A stretch of DNA of 42,920 nt from an uncultured Clostridia bacterium (lineage in GTDB: Bacteria; Bacillota; Clostridia; UBA1381): positions 1 through 42,920 of the forward strand of contig CANQQW010000008.1 of the NCBI GenBank assembly GCA_947626075.1, in the 5' to 3' direction. The notes under the pieces were generated by a model. That model was not told the DNA's origin. It searched no databases and saw nothing but the letters and a program-made list of their open reading frames with translations. This document shows, in pieces, positions 1 to 8,098 of this stretch. The translations under genes and the position numbers were made by a program. Each line of letters starts with the position of its first letter. The stretch's first letter is position 1.

Positions 1-2
1 TT

Positions 3-893
3 ATCCTCGACCCGATTTTTATATTCATATTCAAATGGGGAATGATGGGCGCGGCTGTCGCGACGGTCGCGGGACAGATAGTGACGGCGGCTCTGGCGGT
101 ATGGTACCTCGTTCACACAAAATCCGTTAAGCTCAAAAAACGCAGTTTTAAACTGAGCATACGCATAATCGGCAAAATAATACCGCTCGGAATTTGCAGC
201 TTCCTGTCGCAGATCTCACTCGTCGCGGCAATGGCGGCGATAAATAACATGATACGCAAATACGGCGCGCTCGACGAAATCTTTTCGCAGCCGCAGTACG
301 CGCAGATACCCATGGCTGTCGTGGGAATAGTGATGAAATTTTTCCAGATTGTAATATCGGTCGTAGTCGGTATGGCTGCGGGCTGTATACCGATAGTCGG
401 CTTTAACATGGGCGCGGACGAGAAAGCGCGCGTTAAAAAGCTGTTTACAATGCTGCTCGTATGCGAGGCGGCTGTCGGAGCGGTTGCGCTTCTTATCGCC
501 GAGCTTTGCCCAAGGCAGCTTATCGCGATATTCGGCGCGTCGAACGAGAGCGCGTACTATACTGATTTCGCGGTAAAATCGTTTCGTATCTACCTTTGCA
601 TGATGATTTTCGCGTGCGTAAACAAAGCCGCGTTTATATTCCTGCAAGCTATGGGCAAGGCAATCGCGTCAACGATGCTCTCAATGGTAAGGGAAATTGT
701 TTTCGGCGTCGGCTTCGCGCTGCTTCTGCCGGTATACTTCGGACTTGACGGCGTACTCTACTCGATGCCCGTATCGGACATACTGACGTTCGCGATCTCC
801 GCCGCGGTTATCATAATTACGTACCGCGGCTTGTCGGAGCATAAGGAAAAAGATAAGGAACAAGGACTTATTCCGAATAAAATTTATTCTTGA
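3..893 (+). CDS. MATE family multidrug exporter, C-terminal part (5' end outside window)
   Basis: The reading frame is open to the left edge, so this is the last 296 or so residues of a longer gene. The peptide begins inside a conserved MATE motif (I-L-D-P-I-F-I-F) and continues as alternating hydrophobic helices with short basic loops, including a G-F-N-M-G-A segment typical of the second half of MATE transporters. MATE proteins use a sodium or proton gradient to export organic cations and drugs across the cytoplasmic membrane. The visible part covers roughly the last seven of the usual twelve helices and ends in a short charged cytoplasmic tail. Family assignment is firm; the substrate cannot be told. 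The stop codon overlaps the -35 box of the next gene's promoter. Confidence 0.9.
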   Translation: MLDPIFIFIFKWGMMGAAVATVAGQIVTAALAVWYLVHTKSVKLKKRSFKLSIRIIGKIIPLGICSFLSQISLVAAMAAINNMIRKYGALDEIFSQPQYAQIPMAVVGIVMKFFQIVISVVVGMAAGCIPIVGFNMGADEKARVKKLFTMLLVCEAAVGAVALLIAELCPRQLIAIFGASNESAYYTDFAVKSFRIYLCMMIFACVNKAAFIFLQAMGKAIASTMLSMVREIVFGVGFALLLPVYFGLDGVLYSMPVSDILTFAISAAVIIITYRGLSEHKEKDKEQGLIPNKIYS

Positions 894-919
894 CAAAATC
901 GAAAACCGTATGGTAAAAT
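890..919 (+). promoter_or_regulatory. Sigma-A-type promoter for the DUF2798 gene
   Basis: TTGACA at 890-895 and TAAAAT at 914-919 are separated by 18 bases. The -35 box overlaps the stop codon of the MATE gene, so the next gene has its own start of transcription about 130 bases ahead of its ATG. Prediction by consensus only. Confidence 0.55.
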
Positions 920-1048
920 AACGCTTGCAAAACGACGACACACGTATTATCCAAGGGGTATGTAAATCTGATTACGGAACGTACTGCTGCTTAGGGTAAC
1001 GCGTGTGTTTTTTATTGCAAATTTACAAATTAACGGAGGATTTTTATT

Positions 1049-1633
1049 ATGCCCAGAAATCAATTTCAAAGAATGGTATTCGCGTTTTTGACCGTATTGG
1101 TGACGGTTCACGCGTATGTGTTTTACAGCCTGTACGTTATAAACGGCGGCGTTTTTACGGAGCTCACCGGCGCCGAAAGCGTGCTCAAAGCGATACATAT
1201 AATGGGCGGCGTCAGCGTACTGGGAAAATTTGTTCCGATATGGGCTGTTGTGCTTATAGAGTTCGTATTTGCGTATTCGCTTGAAATTCTTATGGGAAGT
1301 CCATGCTCGTTCAAGCTTGCCGCCAAGGTGTTCGACCCGGCGAAAACGCACCCCGTACTTTTTGAAACGGCGATAATCTGCGCCACGGTAGGACTTATGT
1401 GTCCCGCGATGAGCTTTATAGCGGCGTGGCTGTATTATCCGTATTACGAGGGATTTAACATATTCACTCTGCTTGCCAACTGGCTTAAGCTCGTATGCTT
1501 TAACTTCCCGTTCGCGTTTTTCTCGCAGCTGTTTTTCATTCAGCCTTTAATACGAACTGTGTTTAAATTCCTGTTCCGAAGAGACATCGCCGCGCGCGCA
1601 TACGCGGAACAAACACAGAATTTACACGGTTAA
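1049..1633 (+). CDS. DUF2798-type four-helix membrane protein
   Basis: A 194-residue integral membrane protein. The N-terminus (M-P-R-N-x-F-Q-R) and the pattern of about four hydrophobic helices (roughly residues 10-30, 50-80, 105-135 and 145-170) resemble the DUF2798 family, whose members are small membrane proteins of unknown function. The start is supported by GGAGG at 1035-1039, nine bases upstream. A basic, Ala- and Arg-rich tail follows the last helix. It stands alone between the MATE gene and the ribosomal protein genes, with its own likely promoter. No catalytic motif is visible and I assign no function. Confidence 0.75.
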   Translation: MPRNQFQRMVFAFLTVLVTVHAYVFYSLYVINGGVFTELTGAESVLKAIHIMGGVSVLGKFVPIWAVVLIEFVFAYSLEILMGSPCSFKLAAKVFDPAKTHPVLFETAIICATVGLMCPAMSFIAAWLYYPYYEGFNIFTLLANWLKLVCFNFPFAFFSQLFFIQPLIRTVFKFLFRRDIAARAYAEQTQNLHG

Positions 1634-1650
1634 TTTTTAAAATGAAATGT

Positions 1651-1700
1651 GAGAAAACAAGAGTATAAAAGAGAATATAAGAGAAAATAAAAGATTGTAA
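1651..1700. repeat. Degenerate 10-bp tandem repeat, A-rich and helically phased
   Basis: Five consecutive 10-base units start at 1651, 1661, 1671, 1681 and 1691. Four begin with GAG and the fifth with AAG; each is followed by an A-rich stretch. The spacing equals about one helical turn, so the A-tracts lie on one face of the DNA. The array sits 30-80 bases upstream of the -35 box of the rplM promoter. It may bend DNA or act as an upstream element; this is inference. Confidence 0.6.
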
Positions 1701-1730
1701 AATAAATTATTAAATCTTTTAAAAAAGGTG

Positions 1731-1759
1731 TTGACAATACGGGAAAAAGATAGTAAAAT
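1731..1759 (+). promoter_or_regulatory. Sigma-A-type promoter for rplM-rpsI
   Basis: TTGACA at 1731-1736 and TAAAAT at 1754-1759 are separated by exactly 17 bases. This is a strong match and is placed about 60 bases ahead of the rplM start. Confidence 0.75.
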
Positions 1760-1763
1760 AGCC

Positions 1764-1822
1764 GTTGTGAGTTAAAGAGACGGTCTTTAACCGATATATA
1801 CTAAGTACAGGAGGAAACTACT
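1764..1822 (+). promoter_or_regulatory. Probable L13 leader RNA upstream of rplM
   Basis: The short 5' UTR contains a perfect 8-bp hairpin: GTTAAAGA at 1771-1778, loop 1779-1783, TCTTTAAC at 1784-1791. It is followed by the GGAGG ribosome binding site at 1810-1814. In Firmicutes rplM is often preceded by a structured autoregulatory leader (the L13_leader family). Position and hairpin fit that family, but I could not test a covariance-model match. Confidence 0.5.
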
Positions 1823-2263
1823 ATGAATTCAAGCTATTTGCAGAAGCCGCAGGAAGTTCAAAGAAAGTGGTACGTTGTTGACGCGGCAAATAAGCCGCTC
1901 GGACGCGTGGCGGCGACGGTTGCAAGTATTTTAAGAGGCAAGCACCTGCCGACGTTTACGCCGAATGTTGACTGCGGCGACCATGTTATCGTGATAAACG
2001 CCGACAAGGTCGTTCTCACCGGCAACAAGCTCAATCAGAAGATTCGTTATTATCACACCGGCTGGGTAGGCGGAATTAAGGAAATCCACTACGACAAGCT
2101 TATGGCGACAAATCCGGAAAAGGCTGTTATGTACGCCGTAAACGGTATGCTGCCGAACAACACGATCGGCAGAAAGGCGCTGACAAGACTTCGCGTTTAT
2201 AAGGGCGAGGAACACGGTCACGAGGCGCAAAGTCCTATCGCGTGGACAGGCGAAATAAAGTAA
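1823..2263 (+). CDS. rplM: 50S ribosomal protein L13
   Basis: A 146-residue protein with the typical L13 sequence: W-Y-V-V-D-A near the N-terminus, P-L-G-R-V-A around residues 25-30, the G-K-H-L-P-T-F-T-P segment, and the C-terminal G-M-L-P-x-N signature followed by L-R-V-Y-x-G-x-E-H. L13 is an early assembly protein of the large ribosomal subunit that binds 23S rRNA. Length is normal for the family. The ATG follows GGAGG at good spacing. It lies 13 bases upstream of rpsI, the usual L13-S9 operon, behind a strong promoter and a probable autoregulatory leader. Confidence 0.98.
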   Translation: MNSSYLQKPQEVQRKWYVVDAANKPLGRVAATVASILRGKHLPTFTPNVDCGDHVIVINADKVVLTGNKLNQKIRYYHTGWVGGIKEIHYDKLMATNPEKAVMYAVNGMLPNNTIGRKALTRLRVYKGEEHGHEAQSPIAWTGEIK

Positions 2264-2276
2264 GGAGGACAAAAAA

Positions 2277-2672
2277 ATGGCAAAAGAACAATACTACGGT
2301 ACAGGTAGAAGAAAGTCGTCCGTTGCAAGAGTTCGTCTTATCCCGGGCAACGGTAAAATCACCATAAACGGCAGAGATATTGACGAGTACTTTGGTCTCG
2401 GCACCTTGAAGCTTATCGTTCGTCAGCCGCTCGAGCTTACAAAGACAACCGATAAGTTTGACGTTGTAGCCAAGGTCGAAGGCGGCGGCTTCACAGGTCA
2501 GGCGGGCGCTATCCGTCACGGCATTTCAAGAGCGCTTTTAGAGGTGGACACGGACGCTTACAGAGCGGATCTTAAAGCCGCGGGCTTCTTAACAAGAGAC
2601 TCGAGAATGAAAGAAAGAAAGAAGTACGGTCTCAAAGCCGCACGCCGCGCTCCGCAGTTCAGCAAGAGATAA
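2277..2672 (+). CDS. rpsI: 30S ribosomal protein S9
   Basis: A 131-residue protein of normal S9 length. It starts with the conserved [14 protein letters not shown] block and ends in the basic tail [11 protein letters not shown], which in the ribosome reaches the P-site tRNA. The G-G-G[12 protein letters not shown] signature is present around residues 65-85. Translation starts after an AAGGAGG box that overlaps the end of rplM. The operon ends at a terminator hairpin just downstream. Confidence 0.98.
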   Translation: MAKEQYYGTGRRKSSVARVRLIPGNGKITINGRDIDEYFGLGTLKLIVRQPLELTKTTDKFDVVAKVEGGGFTGQAGAIRHGISRALLEVDTDAYRADLKAAGFLTRDSRMKERKKYGLKAARRAPQFSKR

Positions 2673-2695
2673 ATTTTTACACAGAATTACAAAAT

Positions 2696-2728
2696 ACCCC
2701 GTAGCCTTGCGGCTTTCGGGGTCTTTTT
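2696..2728 (+). terminator. Rho-independent terminator after rpsI
   Basis: CCCCG at 2697-2701 pairs with CGGGG at 2717-2721. An inner GCC/GGC pair surrounds a TTGC loop, and the stem is followed by a T-run. Confidence 0.85.
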
Positions 2729-2820
2729 ATGCACCGACCGAAAAAACGAATTTTAATCGCGCGTTCACTTTCCCAACATGAACCATACACTCCGCGCTTT
2801 TTAATACAATATTTTCATTA

Positions 2821-2850
2821 TTGACACTTAATTATAACATTTGGTATAAT
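2821..2850 (+). promoter_or_regulatory. Sigma-A-type promoter for the tandem carboxypeptidase gene
   Basis: TTGACA at 2821-2826 and a perfect TATAAT at 2845-2850 are separated by 18 bases, about 33 bases before the ATG chosen for the gene. Confidence 0.75.
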
Positions 2851-2883
2851 AACAGAAAACCCATATAACGGAGGACATTGTTT

Positions 2884-5430
2884 ATGAAGAAACGGATTTC
2901 AATTTTACTTTGCGTGGTTATGCTTATCACGCTGCTGCCCGCAAACGTGTTCGCGGCGGCTGTCGGCGAAAGCTATATATCCTCAGCGGGCGCGTGCGTC
3001 ATGGACTATGAAACGGGCGAGGTGTTATATGAACATAACGGCAGCACGCCGCGCGTTCCGGCGAGCATGACGAAAATCATGAACCTTTACTGCGTTTACG
3101 AGGCGCTAAAAAACGGCGAAATAACGCTCGACACCAAAGTCCCGATAAGCCAAAGCGTGTACAATAAATCGCGTAATTCCGTGTACCAGAGCGTCCTGCC
3201 ATTGTATTACAATACCGATTACACCGTGGACGAAATGATAGACGTTGCGGTTGTATATTCAGCGTCGGGCGCGGCAGTCGCGCTCGCGGAGCTTGTGGGC
3301 GGAGGCAGCGAGGCGGCGTTTGTTGACCGCATGAACCAAAAAGTGGCTCAAATGGGGCTTGACGCGTGGTATATGGACAGCTGCGGTATCGCTGAAAATA
3401 AAATCTCGCCGATAAGCATGGCGAAGCTCGCGCGGAATATCATAAGAGACTATCCCGATATACTTGTACGCAGCGCAAAGAAATCCGTGAACTTCCATGG
3501 AAATACCTACAAAACGACCAATCATCTGCTTGATACGTATTATTACGACGGCGCGGACGGCCTCAAAACCGGCACAACTCCCGCCGCGGGCTACTGCTTC
3601 TGCGGCACGGCGGTGCGCAACGGACGGCGCATGATTTCAGTAACAATGAGCTCGTCCTCAACGTCTCAGCGGTTTGTCGATACCGCGCGCCTGCTCGACT
3701 ACGGCTTCAAAGCTGCCAATGATAAATACGGCAGTATTTATTTCACCGATATGCGCGTATTCATAAACGGATATGAAATGCCGACGTTCGTTTATAACGG
3801 CACGGAGTCTCACGCGCTTATCGTGACGGAGGACTTGAACTCTTACGGCTTCGACGTGTCATATGACGACAATACAAAAACCTTAACGGCGAAATATAAC
3901 CCGAATAAGAGCGTCACGCCCATACCGCTTGAAATCTACAAAGGCAAAAACGGTCAAAAGGCATATTCTATTGTCAACGCGCCGATAAAAGTAATTATTG
4001 ACGACGGAGCGCAGCAGCATGAAATAAGCGATACGTACAATATTAACGGTTATGTATGCATGTCGGCGGACGAATTTAGCGATATATATAAATTTGAGTG
4101 GAACGCAAACGAGAAAGCTGTTTACGTTACCGCCGAGGATAAGACCCCCGCGCCCGCAGCTGCTCCGACAGCCGAGCCGGCAAAGGCTCCCATGACGGAG
4201 GATGAATTAAAGGCTGGGCTTACGTCAGAAAGCGCGTACATAATGGACTATGACACGGGCGACGAGTTGTTTGCCATGGACGCGGACACGCAAAAGCCCG
4301 CCGCGTCGATCGCGAAAATGATGTCGGTATATGTACTGCTCGACGCGATAAAGGCGGGTGAAATAAGCCTTGACACGGTGGTTCCGATAAGCAAAAACGT
4401 GTACAGTCTTTCGCGCAACGAAGACTACAAAATGATGGTAAATCTCGAATATGACGAAAAATACACGCTCGACGAAATGCTTGACATGATAGTTATAGAC
4501 TCCGCCGCCGCGTGCGTCACGGCGGCAGCCGAGCTTTTGTGCGGCGACGAGGGAAAATTCGTCGAACGCATGAACGCGAAGGCGAAAGAGATAGGCATTG
4601 CTTCCGAGTTCCATAACGGCACGGGCGTATGCTTAAATCCCGATACCGACGGCAAGGAAAATCTGATGTCCGCAAAGGAAATCGCGATTATGACGCGTCA
4701 TATGATTGAGGACTACCCGGAAATTTTGGAGCGCACAAAGCGCTCGTCGGTGGAGTTCCACGGAAATACGTACTATAACCTAAACAAGCTGTTCACCGAT
4801 TATTATTACGAGGGTGCGGACGGCTTTAAGAACGGCATGACCGACGCGTCGGGCTACTGTATGTGCGGCACGGCGAAGCGTGACGGAAAGCGCGTCATAA
4901 CGGTGACGCTGCCGTCCGATTCTAACGAGGCGCGTTTTACCGACTCGATTTTGATGTTCGATTACGGCTTTGGAAAGCTCGGCGTTGACACGACGGGCGC
5001 GCAAAACAAGCCGGAGGATAAAATCAATGTGAACGCGGAGGACATAACGATTAACATAGACGGTAATTACGTCCTGCCGTTCCCCGACCAAAAGCCGGTC
5101 GTAAAGAACGAACGCGTATTAATTCCCATACGGGCGCTTATGGAAACGCTTGAAAAAACCGTCGACTGGGACGCGGATAACGAGCGGACGACAATAAGCG
5201 ATGAGACAACGACGGTACATCTTAAAAACGGCAGCGCTGTTATGGAAAAAACGGTTACAAACCCGATAGACGGCACGGTTAAAACCGAGGAAATCACCCT
5301 CGACACGCCGCCGGAAATTATCGGAGGAAGAACCTGCCTTCCCGTGCGCGCGGTAGTGGAAGCGTTTGGCGCGGCTGTGATATGGGAAGAGGAAACAAGC
5401 ACAGTGCTTATTATAGCGGGCGTTTGCTAA
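2884..5430 (+). CDS. Secreted protein with two D-alanyl-D-alanine carboxypeptidase (peptidase S11) domains and stalk-like domains
   Basis: An 848-residue exported protein. The start is ATG 2884 because GGAGG (2870-2874) is nine bases away; a TTG at 2878 would be only three bases away. Residues 1-25 are a signal peptide ending near F-A-A-A. Domain 1 (about 30-280) has the S11 active-site motif S61-M-T-K64 and K228-T-G230, but the usual S-G-N motif reads S-A-S. Domain 2 (about 445-690) has S475-I-A-K478, S-A-A in place of S-G-N, and K649-N-G651 in place of K-T-G. A degenerate stalk-like segment lies between them, and a copper-amine-oxidase-N-terminal-like domain forms the last 130 residues. S11 enzymes trim the terminal D-Ala from peptidoglycan. 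Family members normally have one catalytic domain. Domain 1 may be active; domain 2 looks eroded. No membrane anchor is visible; the stalk domain may hold it to the wall. Confidence 0.85.
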   Translation: MKKRISILLCVVMLITLLPANVFAAAVGESYISSAGACVMDYETGEVLYEHNGSTPRVPASMTKIMNLYCVYEALKNGEITLDTKVPISQSVYNKSRNSVYQSVLPLYYNTDYTVDEMIDVAVVYSASGAAVALAELVGGGSEAAFVDRMNQKVAQMGLDAWYMDSCGIAENKISPISMAKLARNIIRDYPDILVRSAKKSVNFHGNTYKTTNHLLDTYYYDGADGLKTGTTPAAGYCFCGTAVRNGRRMISVTMSSSSTSQRFVDTARLLDYGFKAANDKYGSIYFTDMRVFINGYEMPTFVYNGTESHALIVTEDLNSYGFDVSYDDNTKTLTAKYNPNKSVTPIPLEIYKGKNGQKAYSIVNAPIKVIIDDGAQQHEISDTYNINGYVCMSADEFSDIYKFEWNANEKAVYVTAEDKTPAPAAAPTAEPAKAPMTEDELKAGLTSESAYIMDYDTGDELFAMDADTQKPAASIAKMMSVYVLLDAIKAGEISLDTVVPISKNVYSLSRNEDYKMMVNLEYDEKYTLDEMLDMIVIDSAAACVTAAAELLCGDEGKFVERMNAKAKEIGIASEFHNGTGVCLNPDTDGKENLMSAKEIAIMTRHMIEDYPEILERTKRSSVEFHGNTYYNLNKLFTDYYYEGADGFKNGMTDASGYCMCGTAKRDGKRVITVTLPSDSNEARFTDSILMFDYGFGKLGVDTTGAQNKPEDKINVNAEDITINIDGNYVLPFPDQKPVVKNERVLIPIRALMETLEKTVDWDADNERTTISDETTTVHLKNGSAVMEKTVTNPIDGTVKTEEITLDTPPEIIGGRTCLPVRAVVEAFGAAVIWEEETSTVLIIAGVC

Positions 5431-5484
5431 ACCCGTAAGCAAAGAATACCGAAAAAAAGGATTACGCAAGGCAGGTGAAACAAA

Positions 5485-6378
5485 ATGCGCGAAGATTGCT
5501 TTACTCCCCCGTCGGCTCGTCAGGCGGAGCCTTCGGAACCGGACGAAAAGAGACGCAAAAAAGCCGAGCGCAGTATAATAAAGACGTACAGGAAAAATAT
5601 CTGGCGCAAGTTCATACGCGGCATAAACGAGTACAAAATGATAAACGAGGGCGACAAAATAGCCGTGTGCATTTCCGGCGGCAAGGACTCCATGCTTATG
5701 GCAAAGTGTATGCAGGAAATCCACCGCCACGGCGTGGTTAAGTTTGACCTCGAATACATTGTCATGGACCCCGGCTACAACAGCGCGAACCGCAGAAAAA
5801 TCGAGGACAACGCGCGTCTTTTGGGCGTACCGATACACATATTCGAGACGCGCATTTTCGACTCTGTGGTAAACGTGGACGATCACCCGTGTTACCTTTG
5901 CGCGCGTATGCGGCGCGGCTACCTCTACAAGGAGGCGCAGAAGCTCGGCTGCAACAAAATAGCGCTCGGTCACCATTTCGACGACGTGATTGAGACGATA
6001 CTTATGGGTATGCTCTACGGCGCGCAGATCCAGACGATGATGCCGAAGCTCCACAGCACGAACCACCCGGGTATGGAGCTTATACGCCCGATGTACATGG
6101 TAAGGGAAAAGGACATTAAAGCGTGGGCGCGGTACAACGAGCTCGATTTTATACGGTGCGCGTGCCGTTTCACGGAGCGTATCGCGACGGAGGATATGGA
6201 GACCGGCTCGAAACGTCAGGAGATGAAACGGCTTATCGAGCAGTTTCGCCGCACAAGCCCGTACATCGAGAAAAATATTTTTAACAGCGTCAGAAACGTC
6301 AATCTCACAACGATTATCGGCTACCACGACAACGAGCGCGAGTACAATTTTATGGACGACTACGACGAGAAAAAATAA
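5485..6378 (+). CDS. TtcA-like tRNA thiolation enzyme (PP-loop ATPase, Fe-S type)
   Basis: A 297-residue cytoplasmic protein. It has the PP-loop S64-G-G-K-D-S69, which binds and adenylates using ATP, the C136-Y-L-C139 pair followed by A-R-M-R-R-G-x-L-Y, an L-G-H-H-x-D-D motif, and further cysteines at 225 and 227. This is the pattern of the TtcA family, where CxxC plus a third Cys hold a 4Fe-4S cluster and the enzyme puts sulfur on cytidine 32 of tRNA. Family members in Firmicutes are often called TtcA-like without proof of the target base. The first 28 residues are a charged, low-complexity extension before the conserved S-I-I-K-T-Y-R-K core. It is 11 bases upstream of tcdA, so the two tRNA-modification genes probably share a transcript. 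Confidence 0.85.
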   Translation: MREDCFTPPSARQAEPSEPDEKRRKKAERSIIKTYRKNIWRKFIRGINEYKMINEGDKIAVCISGGKDSMLMAKCMQEIHRHGVVKFDLEYIVMDPGYNSANRRKIEDNARLLGVPIHIFETRIFDSVVNVDDHPCYLCARMRRGYLYKEAQKLGCNKIALGHHFDDVIETILMGMLYGAQIQTMMPKLHSTNHPGMELIRPMYMVREKDIKAWARYNELDFIRCACRFTERIATEDMETGSKRQEMKRLIEQFRRTSPYIEKNIFNSVRNVNLTTIIGYHDNEREYNFMDDYDEKK

Positions 6379-6389
6379 GGAGCGGCAAT

Positions 6390-7097
6390 ATGGCGAATCA
6401 GTTTTCGAGAACGGAGCTTCTGCTCGGCGCGGACGGTATGGAAAGACTTAAAAACGCGCGCGTTGCGGTGTTCGGCGTCGGCGGCGTGGGCGGCTACGCG
6501 GTCGAGGCTCTTGTAAGGAGCGGCGTCGGCGAGATAGATATTTTCGACAACGACACCGTCGCGCTCACAAATCTGAACCGGCAGATTATCGCGACGCGCG
6601 ATACGGTAGGCAAATACAAGGTCGACGTGATGAAAGAACGCGCGCTGTCGATAAACCCCGACATTAAGGTAAACGCGCACAAATGCTTTTACATGCCCGA
6701 CAACGCCGATGAGTATGATTTTTCGGTGTACTCGTACATTGTGGACGCGATCGATACCGTTACGGGCAAAATAGAGATTATAACACGTGCAAACGGCGCG
6801 AATGTGCCGGTGATAAGCTGCATGGGCGCGGGCAACAAAATGAACGCCGCGATGCTTGAGGTCGCGGACATTTACGAAACGTCGGTCTGTCCGCTCGCGA
6901 GAGTTATGCGGCGCGAGCTTAAACAGCGCGGCATAAAAAAATTAAAGGTGGTTTACTCAAAGGAAGAACCTATAAAACCCCTGCCGTCGGACGAGCAGAC
7001 CGAAAAGCGGGCGGTACCCGGCAGCACGGCGTTCGTTCCGTCGGTTGCGGGACTTATCGCCGCCGGCGAGGTTATAAAGGACTTAACATACAAATAA
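6390..7097 (+). CDS. tcdA: tRNA threonylcarbamoyladenosine dehydratase (ThiF/E1-like)
   Basis: A 235-residue E1-like adenylating protein. The nucleotide-binding G-V-G-G-V-G-G motif lies near residue 30, followed by the D-x-D-x-V-x-x-x-N-L-N-R-Q motif and the A-I-D-x-V-x-x-K segment. The C-M-G-A-G-N-K sequence and the conserved S-V-C-P-L-A-R-V-M-R-R segment are typical of TcdA/YgdL. The enzyme uses ATP to convert t6A at position 37 of ANN-decoding tRNAs to its cyclic form. Other ThiF-family roles (MoeB, ThiF) are less likely given these C-terminal motifs. An AAGGAG box precedes the ATG. The gene ends at a strong terminator. Confidence 0.92.
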   Translation: MANQFSRTELLLGADGMERLKNARVAVFGVGGVGGYAVEALVRSGVGEIDIFDNDTVALTNLNRQIIATRDTVGKYKVDVMKERALSINPDIKVNAHKCFYMPDNADEYDFSVYSYIVDAIDTVTGKIEIITRANGANVPVISCMGAGNKMNAAMLEVADIYETSVCPLARVMRRELKQRGIKKLKVVYSKEEPIKPLPSDEQTEKRAVPGSTAFVPSVAGLIAAGEVIKDLTYK

Positions 7098-7099
7098 AA

Positions 7100-7123
7100 A
7101 ACAGCGCTCCCGCTGTTTTTTTT
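7100..7123 (+). terminator. Rho-independent terminator after tcdA
   Basis: AACAGCG at 7100-7106, a CTCC loop and CGCTGTT at 7111-7117 form a stem that runs directly into a T-tract. It separates tcdA from the convergent HAD gene. Confidence 0.9.
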
Positions 7124-7127
7124 ACGC

Positions 7128-7952
7128 CTAAACCACGATTTTACCGTTTTCTATATCCCTTATTACGGCGGCTATCGCGTGCTCACTGTGACTTACCGTT
7201 ACATAATCGGCGGCAGCCTTTACCTCATCTACCGCGTTACCCACGGCGACGCCCACGCCCGCGTTTTTAATAAGCTCCAAATCGTTTTCGTTATCACCCA
7301 CGCCTACGGTTTTCGACCTGTCTATACCGAGCAGCTGCGCGAGACGCAAAAGACCCTCACCCTTACTCGCGCCTTTTGGTAAAAGCTCGTAATACCACGG
7401 ACTGGACTGCACAAACGCGTACTCTTTCGCAAACGGCGACTTTGCAATCGCGCCGCGCACGAGACAGAGCTTGTCCTCGTCCGTCATAAACAGCACCTTT
7501 ATCCACTCGTCCTTTACCTCGCGGTACGCGAGATAATTATCGGGCAGATGTTCAAGCTCCTTATGCCTTTCGACGATTTCATTTACCTTTGAAAAATAGA
7601 TTTTATCCGCGCTGCACACTTCAATACCGACAAAATCAAACATTTTATCTATGTACTCGACCACCTTTACCGCGTCCGCGCCGAGAGTAAGCGACCACAG
7701 TATTTTACCGTCCTCGAAATCGTATACGACGGCGCCGTTAAAGCATACCATAGGCGCGTTCGGCTTCACATATTTAAGCATCAGCCTTGCGCCTGTGGGT
7801 ACGCGTCCCGTGGCGAACGTGAAAAGACCGCCCTCGCTTTTAAAGTATTCTATCGCCCGCGCGTTTTCCTCGCTTACTCGCTTGTCCGTCGTAAGAAGCG
7901 TGTCGTCGAGGTCGCTTAAGAGCAACAGTCCGTCAAATTTACCCATATACAT
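7128..7952 (-). CDS. Cof-type HAD-superfamily hydrolase
   Basis: A 274-residue soluble phosphatase of the Cof/type IIB HAD subfamily. Motif I is D-L-D-D-T-L-L near residue 15; a T-G-R motif (motif II) follows near residue 49; the C-terminal G-V-G-D-N-E-N-D motif IV is near residue 220. The large cap insertion between motifs II and III is typical of Cof proteins, which dephosphorylate sugar phosphates, nucleotides or flavin mononucleotide. The substrate cannot be predicted. The start could be the ATG at 7952 or the in-frame ATG two codons later at 7946; the AAAGGA box is 4 or 10 bases away respectively. It is convergent with tcdA and divergent from the SNF2 gene. Confidence 0.9.
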   Translation of the reverse strand: MYMGKFDGLLLLSDLDDTLLTTDKRVSEENARAIEYFKSEGGLFTFATGRVPTGARLMLKYVKPNAPMVCFNGAVVYDFEDGKILWSLTLGADAVKVVEYIDKMFDFVGIEVCSADKIYFSKVNEIVERHKELEHLPDNYLAYREVKDEWIKVLFMTDEDKLCLVRGAIAKSPFAKEYAFVQSSPWYYELLPKGASKGEGLLRLAQLLGIDRSKTVGVGDNENDLELIKNAGVGVAVGNAVDEVKAAADYVTVSHSEHAIAAVIRDIENGKIVV

Positions 7953-8029
7953 TTGTCCTTTCCGATTGATATTTACATTTTAGCATATACGCCCGATTAA
8001 ATCTATCTGTATTTTATCTAAAAATAATA

Positions 8030-8058
8030 TTGTATAATGCTCCCGAATGTGCTATAAT
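8030..8058 (+). promoter_or_regulatory. Likely promoter for the SNF2 helicase gene
   Basis: TTGTAT at 8030-8035 and a perfect TATAAT at 8053-8058 are separated by 17 bases. A second TATAAT at 8033-8038 overlaps the -35 region but has a poor -35 of its own. Confidence 0.55.
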
Positions 8059-8098
8059 TATAAGATAAACCGGCTGAGTGGATATGAAAGGCTGATAT

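Noticed and set aside
1651-1700. GAG repeats before rplM as a TRAP binding site
   Set aside because: The triplets are spaced 7 bases apart, not 2-3, and lie upstream of the promoter, so they would not be in the RNA.
5119-6327. Long minus-strand frame of 402 codons opposite the TtcA-like gene
   Set aside because: Opposes two clear plus-strand genes; composition (rich in His, Arg, Val, Tyr) is typical of an antisense frame.
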